Assembly: GCA_002786065.1 (NCBI GenBank)
Contig: NHNY01000028.1
Span: 248,001 to 312,000 of the forward strand
From: Microcyclospora pomicola
Lineage: Eukaryota; Ascomycota; Dothideomycetes; Capnodiales
Length of the DNA: 64,000 nt
Direction of reading: 5' to 3'
How positions within the stretch are numbered: position 1 is the first letter of the stretch; each line of letters opens with the position of its first letter. Below the pieces are notes generated by a model. It saw only the letters and a program-made list of their open reading frames with translations, made no database searches and had not been told where the DNA came from. Positions 54,801 through 63,700 of the stretch are shown one piece after another. Both the position numbers and the translations under genes were made by a program.

Positions 54801-55025
54801 GTGATGGACAGGAGTAGCAGCAGCAGCAGCAGGAGGAGGATTGGCAATGAGGCCGTTAGCTAGTGTCGAGGCACGTTGCGAGGACGGTTGATGCGCATCA
54901 GGGTCTCCTGCGGTCGAAGAGGAGGACGAGGAGGATGCAGCGGCGTCTGGGCGGGACGAATAGTAATCGTAGTCGTCCGCCGACGAAGCAGAAGAGGCCG
55001 ACGAGGCCTGCCGTGAGTGCGCCAT
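51801..55025 (-). CDS. Large coiled-coil protein (fungal M-protein-repeat / DUF7603-like)
   Basis: From the ATG at 55025 (MAHSRQASSASSAS) this single exon encodes 1074 residues; the frame is open 49 codons further upstream, but that part (MYWQRPARNVYRS) is unlike the rest and probably untranslated. Residues 1-400 are disordered, Ser/Pro/Arg-rich. Residues about 410-950 are a long coiled coil (VRELEKELSHISTELAGSIRREMELEDEL; EQLETKMRKVEQEKAQLKVEMANRI; KEIEDQRDALHKALQLLICRYEKQNKEHQRAVKKL when divided). The C-terminal 110 residues form a conserved block: LERLQIFIPDPKKLSPATSP, LLEASRTQMLERKVKEL and LQKLIVEERDRAEALMY. I recognise the last blocks from fungal proteins annotated as M protein repeat or similar to ApsB-type coiled-coil proteins. 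Such proteins may organise microtubules or septal structures; function here is inference. Confidence 0.88.
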   Translation of the reverse strand: MAHSRQASSASSASSADDYDYYSSRPDAAASSSSSSSTAGDPDAHQPSSQRASTLANGLIANPPPAAAAATPVHHQQPPPPLAHDQPSGLTKHSSWFRSSVPSFSSFRSQASSIPLVEQKNSSTTVHPRPASLPSVPQVLGRPADPRSRPTSLTSPKTRPYSGFVRPQPVPEEPQPQHEHLRSVDPRNHTLPTRALTNLTRSSYVFPTPDHNRPVSVDSRAESSSASSYYDPSRPSSIPDHSRYAQEQTMPHAPRLSISSNDSGSQYSFVNHHNHGSADEGQAVPITLQFDGVQRTLSNDSLLSADESNRHGARPKSPVSKLGTFFGWNSAATVDSPTTTFSDRSLSPQPSPGEQRRPSVVLMDGTPATKARLTPPGLDVKMANSAGAHYFDNPETPLLLGSAHTNAHVRELEKELSHISTELAGSIRREMELEDELDRLRLEMPNIPHSDFATRRSSDYFSDSGTSSTRYPISNPDERVEQLETKMRKVEQEKAQLKVEMANRIQTELGRRRDLEEMVHHLEDQLQKRNDQELNGTMDDRVGELESTLDETRRRLSQERSAKDNFEDLYSAMREDLAQHRNERDNLRDEIVPQLRARVEGLESEASRSQSLAYENSRMQQELTALREEHRALLDSRRASGQSIRGFGSIAEEDGGFYPRSQMSRSNSLKNGSKRGGMMTRSGSVKDRGEGRQRSGSIGASALSSDGIKEIEDQRDALHKALQLLICRYEKQNKEHQRAVKKLTTAKDKAESENAPKRTAYHREVSFLKDEVTTLRKRTEDALEQKWQYEKGLSGIKMDLDRAEQETRGLRIMLQEHDIIPRASSSASSSGDEDEDEKLQLSISAMERERDHARQAAVEYRQRAAVGQGDMAQELSGSAQRMDDLADQLEKEVQSSVELREKLAKAVAKGERDQKESTRQIEEMQKRLAGMEDSVLAAQQHSEATLGNHEAEVRKIEEATSPSLERLQIFIPDPKKLSPATSPMFKTSPTIGKRMTETSLLEASRTQMLERKVKELEGMLREAEEDMQTVVQRVNRSQIDVAELQTERDAALTQMRKLQKLIVEERDRAEALMY

Positions 55026-56156
55026 ACCGATACAGTCTCTCGCCGCAGACGATCCGTGGAGAGGCTCGACCAGTGAGGAAGAGCGACGGTAGAGCACACA
55101 CACCGCCCGCAGCAACTCTAGGCTCGGATTCGGCGAGCGATAGACATTGCGCGCAGGTCGTTGCCAATACAATGGGAGGGAATTGGCAGTGGGCTAGCGG
55201 GCGCACAGGATTATTGGGCGGAGGGGATAGGAGGTCGGTGGTGGTGGTCGGTGGACAGTGGACGGTCGAGATGTGATGGCCGTTGGAGGACAAAGTCAGT
55301 CTGGGACGGGGTCCAAGCGCGCGCCGACTGGATCGGCTGGCCCTCACTCGCCGCATAACCGCTGCACTCTAATCCATCGACCGACGAGAGCGACTACCTC
55401 TTCACTAATCGTGACCCCCTGACCGTCCTTCATCAGGGCGCGAATGCACGACATCCAAACACTCCCACCACACCTCCGTCGACCTGCTCGATCCGCGTCG
55501 TCCGCCGTCTGCAAATCAGATCGCGCATCTTCGCTGGTGCGATGTACAGTATGTCTCCTCCTCGGCAGCGGCAATTTTAGCCTTCAGCCATTCGAGGCAC
55601 GCGCCGGCGCCTCTGGCCCTCGACTCCAGCCAGGGGATCTGGCCGTTTCGTGCTTCATTTTAAATCTCCCCATGCTCAACATCCATGTCATTGCGCAACC
55701 CGTTTCAGCGTGCGCGTGCGAAGGGTGCGCGACCTGTCGGACAGGAAAGGTCCCTGACGATCACCATCTTGAACAGGGAAGTGCCGTGCTTCTAGAGCGC
55801 AACCTGTGCGATCTCCGTCTTGGTGATGAGGATCAGCCATGCGGAGAAGCTGGGGAATGGCAGTTGATGTGATCAGATGCTGTGACGGGACATGGCGCTG
55901 CAGGAGTGCGTGCACATACACATGCCTGTGCTGAAGATCACCACATTCAGGTGTCTTGCTAATAATAACCACATCCCATTCCATACAGTGCACGCGAGTC
56001 GGCGATGCCATTTCCAGATCCAAGCCATCCGAAACGTTATCGAAACACAGGTACTATACAGGGGCCATCCGTTAACACTCCTCCACTTGCCCATCTCCAC
56101 CTCATGGACGATGTACCTTGCCGATATGTACAGAGGTACTTCCACCACGTCTCCTC
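55026..56156. other. Intergenic: upstream of the coiled-coil gene and 3' of the aldo-keto reductase
   Basis: Apart from the 5' leader of the coiled-coil gene, I see no supported gene. A leftward frame at 55344-55574 and a protein-like string near 55560-55600 are noted among rejected items. Confidence 0.5.
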
Positions 56157-57331
56157 TCACTGCTTGCCGTCAAGATCGGTGTAGAAGTCCCAGCCAAAGT
56201 TGCCCGACGGGTCGTTGAACCGCAACTTCTTATCGATCGAGTCGATCTTCTTGACATCCTCGGCGTCCAGCTTGAAGTCTCCCTCGAAGTTCTGCTGGAT
56301 GCGGGACTCCGTCTTGGACTTGGGGATCACCGTCCGTTCATGGGCAATGCCCCAAGCCAACGCCACCTGTGCGCCACTCTTGTTGTATTTCTTGCCAATC
56401 TCGTTCAATGTCGGGTCATCGATCAGCTTGCCCGTGGACTCGTGCTTGGTGTAGATGGCGTTCTGGTTGCCGAACGGCGAGTATTGTGTCACGTGGATGC
56501 CCTTCTCCTTGTGCCAAGCATCAAAAGCTGCCTGCTGGAGATATGGATGGCATTCAATTTGGTGTGCCGCCGGTACCTGTGAGACGGTCAGCGTCTATTA
56601 TATCCAGCCTAGCTTAGCAGGCGTCATAAACCACCTGCACTCACCACACTCGTCTCCTTCACCAAGCGCTCCAGCTCAGCTTTGGAGAAGTTACTGACAC
56701 CGATCGCTCTCGCCTTGCCCTTCTTGAAGCACTTCTCCATCGCCTTGTACGTGTCGACGAAGTCGGACTTGCCCGGGATGACCTTGCCGTCCTCGCCCTT
56801 GGGGAACATGTTGTCGCCGGACTTGAACGGACTCGGCCAGTGCATGAGGTACAAGTCGACATAATCAGTTCCCAGATCCTTCAACGAGGCGTCCAGTGCC
56901 GCCTCCACATCCTCCGGCGCATGTGAGTTGTTCCAGAGCTACAACCACGCGTGTCAGCCAAGTACCCAGACCATCAATTCATCGACCACTCCACCACTCA
57001 CCTTAGTCGTGACAAAGATCTCCTCTCGGGGCACACCACTCTTCTTGATCGCCGCGCCAACAGCAGGCTCAGTGCCGTAGATGCGCGCGGTATCGATGTG
57101 TCGGTAGCCCGTCTTGAGCGCCGCGAGGACCGCCGGCTCCTGCGCCTCCTTGTCCTGCCAGGTGCCGAAGCCAATGGCCGGGATGGAGGCGCCCGTGTTG
57201 AGCTTGAGCTGGGTTCCGCCCGTCGATGCCATGCTGCGCTGCTGCTGCTGTCGGATCGGTGCTTGCGACGATAAGTGTTTCGAGATGTTGTTGACGCGCG
57301 AAATAGCTGTAGAGATTGTGCGAGAAGGCAT
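56157..57331 (-). CDS. NADPH-dependent aldo-keto reductase with a possible mitochondrial presequence
   Basis: Three exons, 57331-57002, 56938-56645 and 56576-56157, give 347 residues with phase-0 joins. The core resembles the Gcy1/Ypr1 glycerol-dehydrogenase-type AKRs: GFGTWQDKEAQ (residues 54-64), HIDTARIYGTE with Asp80 and Tyr85, IFVTTK with Lys110, and LYLMHWPSPF with His143. These form the usual D-Y-K-H catalytic tetrad. NFSKAELERLV and AHQIECHPYLQQ follow, then the ISVIPKSKTESRIQQNF-type cofactor loop (here VIPKSKTESRIQQNF). Such enzymes reduce aldehydes or ketones with NADPH, for example glyceraldehyde or methylglyoxal. The first 33 residues are basic and lack acids (MPSRTISTAISRVNN), before a second in-frame Met34 where most relatives begin (MASTGG). 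This looks like dual targeting by two start sites, as discussed under findings. Confidence 0.93.
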
Positions 57332-58168
57332 TATGTCGGGAGAGGAGAGGAGGGAGGATGGCGATGCTAGGTATAAGTAGTCAAGGCAGGCGAGTATCTA
57401 CAATGATCTGCTCCACAATACACCCATCAAGGTTCCGCGTTTTCCTCAAGCTGTATGCTGTTCTGACGTTATGGCGTGTACATGTAGCTGCGTGCATGCC
57501 AATGGCTGGTGGCGAAAATGTATGTTGCTGCTGTTGTAGGCGTGCCGCAGTGACGTCGACGTTGGAGATCGGCGGTGTTGTGACATTCCACCTTCTGTTC
57601 TGGTCTTGGACGGCAGTTCGAAAGACTACATGTGACCCTTGGTCTAAGCAGTCACTTTGGGAATCACGTACGTCTTCCTCGGTGTTTTCAAACCCACGCG
57701 AATGGAGCAGATCGAGTCTCTCCATATCGCAGAGATATGTGAGAGGATCAGGGCGGGAGGCTGTGTGGTGTACACACATTCCAGTCTTATACAACAGCAA
57801 CAACAACAGTACACCTCTCGCAGAGATATTGGGATCACACAAGAGGAGAAACAACTCATCATCAGTTCCTCAAACACCCCCACACCAACATACACTAGCC
57901 ATCAGAATGTTCGCGCTGCGCAAACGATGTGTTCGCATTGCGAGGCTAGTATCTACCTAGATAAGGTAGGTAAGGTAGGCAGCATCAATTTCCTCGAGGA
58001 ACGAACTCTATAGCACTCTTCCGCCATCCTGATCTTTCTTCCTTTTCCCTTTGCGCGCGGAACCCGCCTCCATTAGAGCTCAAGCACACAGAAGAAGGGC
58101 CCGATCAAAGGCCCGCCCGTCCTTAGGAACGCCGACTTTTCCTCCCATCCACCCATGGTGAAAGGGGT
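57332..58168. other. Intergenic with a dispersed TAAGGTAGG repeat
   Basis: The AKR promoter and the 3' flank of the small secreted gene lie here. A 157-codon leftward frame at 57381-57854 has no motif. A doubled TAAGGTAGG lies at 57962-57979. A CAACAA-type run occurs near 57793-57809. Confidence 0.55.
57962..57979 (+). repeat. Doubled TAAGGTAGG motif
   Basis: TAAGGTAGG occurs twice head to tail. Single copies of TAAGGTAGGTA lie at 6507-6517 and 37004-37014, all in gene-free DNA. Confidence 0.55.
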
Positions 58169-58615
58169 TTACAACACAAAAAGGCCGGCAAGACCAGCAA
58201 CGCCCGCGAACCCGAGGCCTGCGACGGCAGAGGGCAGCGACGCGCCGCCGGTAGACGTTGTAGACGAGCCCGAGCCAGCAGTGCCGGTCGTCGATGTGAC
58301 GGTGCCGGTGACGGAGGTGAGGCTGGCGGTGGTGGTGGACTTGACGGTGGTGCCGGCGCTGCCACCAGTCGAGTGCACGGTGCCGTTGGTGCCGGTGCTG
58401 TAGATGACGCCGGTGCTGGCGGCTGTGCCGTTCGCGCTGGAAGAGTAGCCGGTGGCGGCGGCGGAGGAGACAGTCGAGGTGGTTGAGTAGCTGCGATTCA
58501 GGTGAGTTTGTTGCGCCGGTACGGTGTGTGAGGAGATGTGTGCTTACGCAGCATTGGGCTGTGGGACGGCGTGGACGGCCGCCGCGAGCGCCAGGGCGAG
58601 GAGTTGGTATTGCAT
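58169..58615 (-). CDS. Small secreted, probably GPI-anchored Ser/Thr-rich cell-wall protein
   Basis: Two exons, 58615-58548 and 58490-58169, with a 57-nt intron, give 129 residues. A signal peptide (MQYQLLALALAAAVHAVP) is followed by a Ser/Thr/Gly-rich stretch with repeated TGT/STG strings and several N-G-T sequons. The C-terminal stretch GGASLPSAVAGLGFAGVAGLAGLFVL has a small-residue omega site (around GGAS) and a hydrophobic tail, the pattern of a GPI-anchor signal. This composition is typical of fungal cell-wall mannoproteins of unknown role. The intron falls in the Ala codon at position 23, exactly as in the neighbour at 59.9 kb, so the two are tandem paralogues. No RGD, CFEM or other domain is seen. 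The next gene on the same strand is the paralogue, about 1 kb upstream. Confidence 0.85.
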
Positions 58616-59638
58616 GTTTGTTGATGTGAAAGTGCGTGAAGAAGGGTGATTAAAGGTGTCGCGAGTGGAAGCAACGATGATATCGAGAATGCTTGATGGA
58701 CGAAACGAATGTAGAAGTCTGACGAATGCGCAGAAGAAAGGACGAAAGACGACAGGAAGTTCAATAGAGATTTATTGATCCAGCACGAGCATGTGAGGCA
58801 GACGTTGCAAGGCTGACGGGTGCCTAGTGGAGCAGACACGAGGACGACGTACGACGATTACGATGGGGTGAGGACGAGGCCAGGAACCAGAGGCGAAGGG
58901 GCGAGCTGGTGCTAAATATAAGGTCCCGTCAGGTACAGGAAGATTTCACGAGCAGGCACATGCCTAATGTAGATCATGGACTGATTGACATGTGTCTGGA
59001 CGAGGCTGTAGGTATGCAGACACACTGTGCGTCCAGGCGTGCGTGGGTTCAGGTTTGGTGAGGAGATGTGTTACATTGGGGCTGTTGGATGCAAGGATGC
59101 GTGTATCAGAGATGCCAGGGGGCGCCCTTGTTTAGGACCGAAATGGTGCAGATTGCGTAACATCGCCTCACGACTTGCCACAACCTTTCTCCAATCACTG
59201 CATTCCTACACTTATAAGGTCATGTAAGGCTAATATCCATACATCCATAGAGTACATCTGAAAACTGCTTACAAAGACATAGATTACATGTATCTGCAAA
59301 TTTTCACCGATCGTGATTCCACGAATCGTCGAAAACTTGACAATGACGGTAATCAAGCAGATCAAACAATTCTATTGGAGAGAAACACAGAGTGACTTCT
59401 TCGAAAGACGAATCGCGCTTCTCCTTTTTCTCCACCATGATACTTCCTCACTTTCCTCCTTGAACGAATGTTACCCTGGCCAAATCAATCGGAACCCGTC
59501 CGAGACCATGTCCCATCCGTCCTGACGACGACATCGACAAGAATCTTGCACTTCTAGTGCGAGCAGGCCCGCAACACCAGGTGCGTCGGCGACAGCGAGA
59601 TCCGTGACGGCCGTCGTCACCATCGCGTCGTTGATGAT
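58616..59638. other. Intergenic between tandem secreted-protein genes
   Basis: No separate gene is supported. The promoter of the gene starting at 58615 lies here. In the first 115 nt 3' of the paralogue's stop (near 59520-59638), an anchor-like remnant is discussed under findings. Confidence 0.5.
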
Positions 59639-59939
59639 CTAGGCGGTCGGCGCATAGGTTGGAGGACCGGTTGGAGCACCGGAGGGAGGCATGCCACCGC
59701 TTGGAGGGGGGCCACCAGATGGCATCCCAGTGCCAACAGGACCCCACGGAGCGGTTCCGGACATCGGAGGGGGCATGCCGGTTCCCGGAGCGGGAGGAGT
59801 GCCAGTTGGCTTGCTGGAATCCCGATCAGTTCTCGTGTCGAGCTGTCAGGATAGGGTGGTGAACTTACGCAGCACTGGTGACCTGGGGAGCGGCGTAGAC
59901 GGCGGCGGCCAGCGCCAAGGTGAGGAGTTTGTATTGCAT
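59639..59939 (-). CDS. Small secreted Pro/Gly-rich protein, tandem paralogue that may have lost its GPI signal
   Basis: Two exons, 59939-59869 and 59813-59639, give 81 residues. The signal peptide MQYKLLTLALAAAVYAAP is nearly identical to that of the gene at 58.6 kb, and the intron interrupts the same Ala codon with the same phase. The mature part is different: a Pro/Gly/Met-rich stretch (GTPPAPGTGMPPPMSG, then GMPSGGPPPSGGMPPS), ending PTYAPTA at TAG 59639-59641. There is no anchor signal. Immediately after the stop, in frame, lies a sequence ending APGVAGLLALEVQ, which resembles the anchor tail of the paralogue (AGVAGLAGLFVL). The stop may therefore be a recent loss that turned a wall protein into a free secreted one, or the tail may be decayed. 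Function unknown. Confidence 0.75.
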
Positions 59940-60795
59940 CTTGAGAGTGGTTGGTTGGTTGGGGTGGCGTTCGGGAGCGGTAGGTTGAGGAACAAGCGTG
60001 TGAGTTTAAGTGTTGTTAAAATGAATAGGTCCTTCAGAGGAGAAGAGACGAGAATATAAGGAAAAACGCGGCTCTGATGATCACCAAACTCTTACAGTAG
60101 CTTATGATGCGGTGGATGGTGCATGAAACCAGGGTTTGAGGCGCAACCAGCGGCGTTACGACGACGCCTACGAGAGCGCCAAGGTCATGACAATAGGACT
60201 AAAGCCCTACGAGTGCTGATCTGGCGTAGATACGCGCCGATGATTGTGGATGTGGATGTGTTGGTGGGAAGAAGCTACAGGATGCAGTCCGCTGCGGTCG
60301 GGTGTCGGGGAGCTGCAGACCGCGTACGCCGGCCACGCGTCTTGTTACACTCCTATCACTCTGACGCTTCACTGCATAGTATTACATACCGACCTCTGAC
60401 AGCACAATACCTCCCATCAGTCATGATATAACCTGTACTTTTACAGTCATCGACTCAGAGTAGCCATGTGGATGGTAAAGTGAGCAAGGCGTAGGCTAAG
60501 ATGCCATCTGCCAATAATGCGTACGTATTTGTTCGTATAGAGCTGGCAATGCTACTAGCAGCCGACGGTGAGCGACGATCAAGCAAGATCTGAAACCTCA
60601 ACCAAGCATACCATGCAAGGGAACGAGAACAAGAGGGTCATCTAGTACATGCCACTACGTTTCGGCGGCTCAAGCTTCATGAGATGAATGCCCATCTGTG
60701 CATCTTGCTAGCAGATACGGCCTGGTCTGCAATGGAGACTTCCAGGCGTCGCTTAGTAGTGCTCAGGGCTGGTCAAGCTTTGCTTATCACTGGCC
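59940..60795. other. Intergenic: promoter of the Pro/Gly-rich secreted gene and SCAP 3' flank
   Basis: No gene is supported. The TATA-like string ATATAAGG on the + strand at 60053-60060 (CCTTATAT on -) is also found near the upstream region of the paralogue at about 58917. Confidence 0.5.
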
Positions 60796-63700
60796 CTACA
60801 GTCGCTTCCGCGACGGAATCTTGCGCCTCGAACTAGACGTCGTTCGTTGTAGCGGAGATAGTCCTGTGGATCGCTGACGTCCACTATGCGAGATGATCTT
60901 GACGTGGTTACCGAAAGCGACAGCAACAGAGTGCGGGCCCAGAAGAGCAGCTGGCCCGGCATGGTTGACGTATAAGGCTGTGTCCTGGGTAGGGTCCGAT
61001 TCTAGTGTAGCAGAACAGTCCACCGTCTGCATTTCCCCGTCGAATGAAAATCTGTAGGCCTCCCATTCATGTGCAGACGTGGGCGGCGCAACGCTGCGGC
61101 TATGTCGACGGTGGCGTACCTGTGCTGAGGTTTCTGAACGTGACTTCATGCTTATGTCTGGGCCACTGCTCGGCGATTGGCGTTTTTGGCGCTTTCGTAG
61201 CCCCAGGATGGCGCACGACCTCAATGCATGCCAGGTGCCGCTGCGTGCCAGCTTGTGAGAGTCTTGACGTACACTGGCGAATGAGGCACACGAATTTGTG
61301 CTCTTGCGTAGACAGATTGGAGCTTCCACCTGCCCGTTGTTGTCTGAGGCAGTCCAAGTCACCACTTCGACCTCGTCCTTCCTGTCTTGGTAGCTGGCAA
61401 CACTAATGCTCGCAAGGGCGACAGAGCCGCACATGGGACAATCCGTCACTCGTCCTACCAGAGCAGGACCAAACGAGTCTCGGCTCTGATCAACTTCGAG
61501 TCTTGCGATGACGCCAAGGGTCTGACTATCCACAAAGAAAATGGCTACTCTGGTGTTCATGAGAAGGATATCGTTACCGAGGCCAGGATGATAGTCGATG
61601 TGAATGCCGCCTGTCAAGTCTTCGTAGGTTAGCTCGATCGAACCTGAGCTACTTTCTGTCCATGACCCTAGCATCCAGGTATACGCCACAAGCCTTGCCG
61701 TCTCAGTAACCACCACAAGTCTTCTCACTTGGCTCGATGGTTCAATGATGGCGGCGCCGATCAGTGGGGTTGACGAAAGCTCCGAAAAGAGCTTACTGTC
61801 TGACTCAAGACTGCTCATCACCATGCGTCCGCCAGAAGTGAGCACCAGGAGGTGAGTTTGCAGGGCCTCATCAAGTAACAGGCGGACGAACTGAAATAGG
61901 ACGGGCGGGTGGTCGTCCGGATATTCCAAGAACTGAGTGAAATTGTTCTGGATGCAGCTGTATATGTAGATACGGTTGTCATTGCAATGACAAGCCATCC
62001 AATCTGCACTCTCATCCAATGTCGCGTCTTGAATGGGCCATACGATCTGGGCCAACGCATTTGTAGGAACAGCAGTCGTTTGCCGGGACTGCTGTGACCA
62101 ATCGAATACCGAGATCGCTATGGTTCGGTCCAGGCCCACGCTGATGAAGTGTCCACGATCGGTTCCAAACATCTTCACAATGTCGATCTTGTGTGGCATT
62201 CTTAGCAGCTGCACCGAGACGCTTTCCATACGCTCGCCGTCGATGGCTTCGAGGTCATCCGCCTCATTGTAAAGCAAGAAGTTCATGAGGACAGCGACAA
62301 AAGCTACACCAAAGATGACGACGACAACAACAGGGAAAAAATGGTGGACGGCGAAGGATCTGAGGGCCTGTGTCCATGGTTCCGGGGATAAAGGTGCTTC
62401 AGATCGATCTGCCCCAGGGAGAACCACGATAAGTGGTGTGAACAGACGTAGAACAAAGCTGTCTGATCCAGGCTTGGCCAGGCGCATGACATCTCTGGCG
62501 GTCTCAAAATCTTGCATCCGCATCCACTCACCAGGGGTCAAAGTGGCGTTCATTGGCGGAGGGGTGAAGGAATCAAACTCTGCCACCCCAGAGGCACTTC
62601 CTCGAACTAAGCTGAGAAGGTAACGCAAGCCACCGATTTGTTCGTGTCGCTCAAAGAAATGGTAGTTGAGAGAAAGAATAAATGTTGTTGTCACAGCAGT
62701 GCCTGCCATTCGTGTACTGAAAGGCAGTCTTCCTTGAACAAGCGCATCAAACCAGCTCGACTTCGAGGGAGACGATCGACGGGTTCCACTTCTGGGATTC
62801 GAACGCGAGAGAGCATCTTGTAGCTCAAGACGTCGAATGTCGACGTTCAGCACAGCCACGAAAAAGGTTAATAGAAAAAACAGATCGAACAGTGTTGCGA
62901 TGCACGCAAAGGCACAGAATGCACCAACTCCAGGTGACACAAATCTTGACAGTATTGACAGTATCATGAGGTTCTGTATCACGGTTGCGACAGAGACGGG
63001 CCCGATGTCTCCAAGAGCGTTGGCAATGCGCTGATCGGTCGCCATAGTCGGCGGATAGGCCAAGATAGCGTTGATTACTCTGAACATATTCTCCAATCCG
63101 ATGACTAACACCACAAATGGGTAGGCGTTTCTCGGCACCATGGAGAGGTTTATCTTGAGAAGATCGCAGACCGTGATGCTAGAGAGGATCGAAAAGGTCA
63201 CATGCGTGATGACTGTGACTATCAATCCCAAACGGCTGTGGAATGCCTTGAGCCTCCTCAGACTCAGGAAAACGTAGACGACCAGACAAGAGTATGCAAA
63301 GGCGAGCAAAAAGTTCTCCTTCCAGGTCAATGGCGTGAAGGAGAACTCATACACTCGAGCTCGTGTTATCTGCCCATTTGACGGATACATTGTACAGTCT
63401 TTGCAAACGTCCGTCGACAACGAAATCATCCTGCTTGCCCAGTTTTTTCCGGCACCATCTTCGACTCTGTTCATAAGTGTGATGACAAGCGCATCTGCAG
63501 CTTGCAGCTTCCACCTGTCGAACTTCTTTCCTGCGAAGACAGAAGCTGGTCGTAGGGCGACATTTAGAGAAGACACAGTCTTGGACTTATCTTGAATGGT
63601 CTGCAGCACGTCGTGATCCTCTTCTATGGCTGAGATCGAGTTGTTCCAATACATTAATGGCGAATGATAGCCCCAAGTCATGGAGCTGTGTATTGACTGA

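Noticed and set aside
55344-55600. Leftward frame ending WIRVQRLCGE and a nearby EWLKAKIAAAEEET string
   Set aside because: The pieces are in different frames, would need an intron of only about 39 nt, and lie in the leader region of the coiled-coil gene; not enough support.
57381-57854. 157-codon leftward frame
   Set aside because: No signal peptide, domain or conserved-looking stretch, and it lies in a promoter region.
62794-62806. GTTCGAATCCC-like string on the minus strand
   Set aside because: It lies inside the coding sequence of the SCAP-like gene and has no tRNA structure around it.
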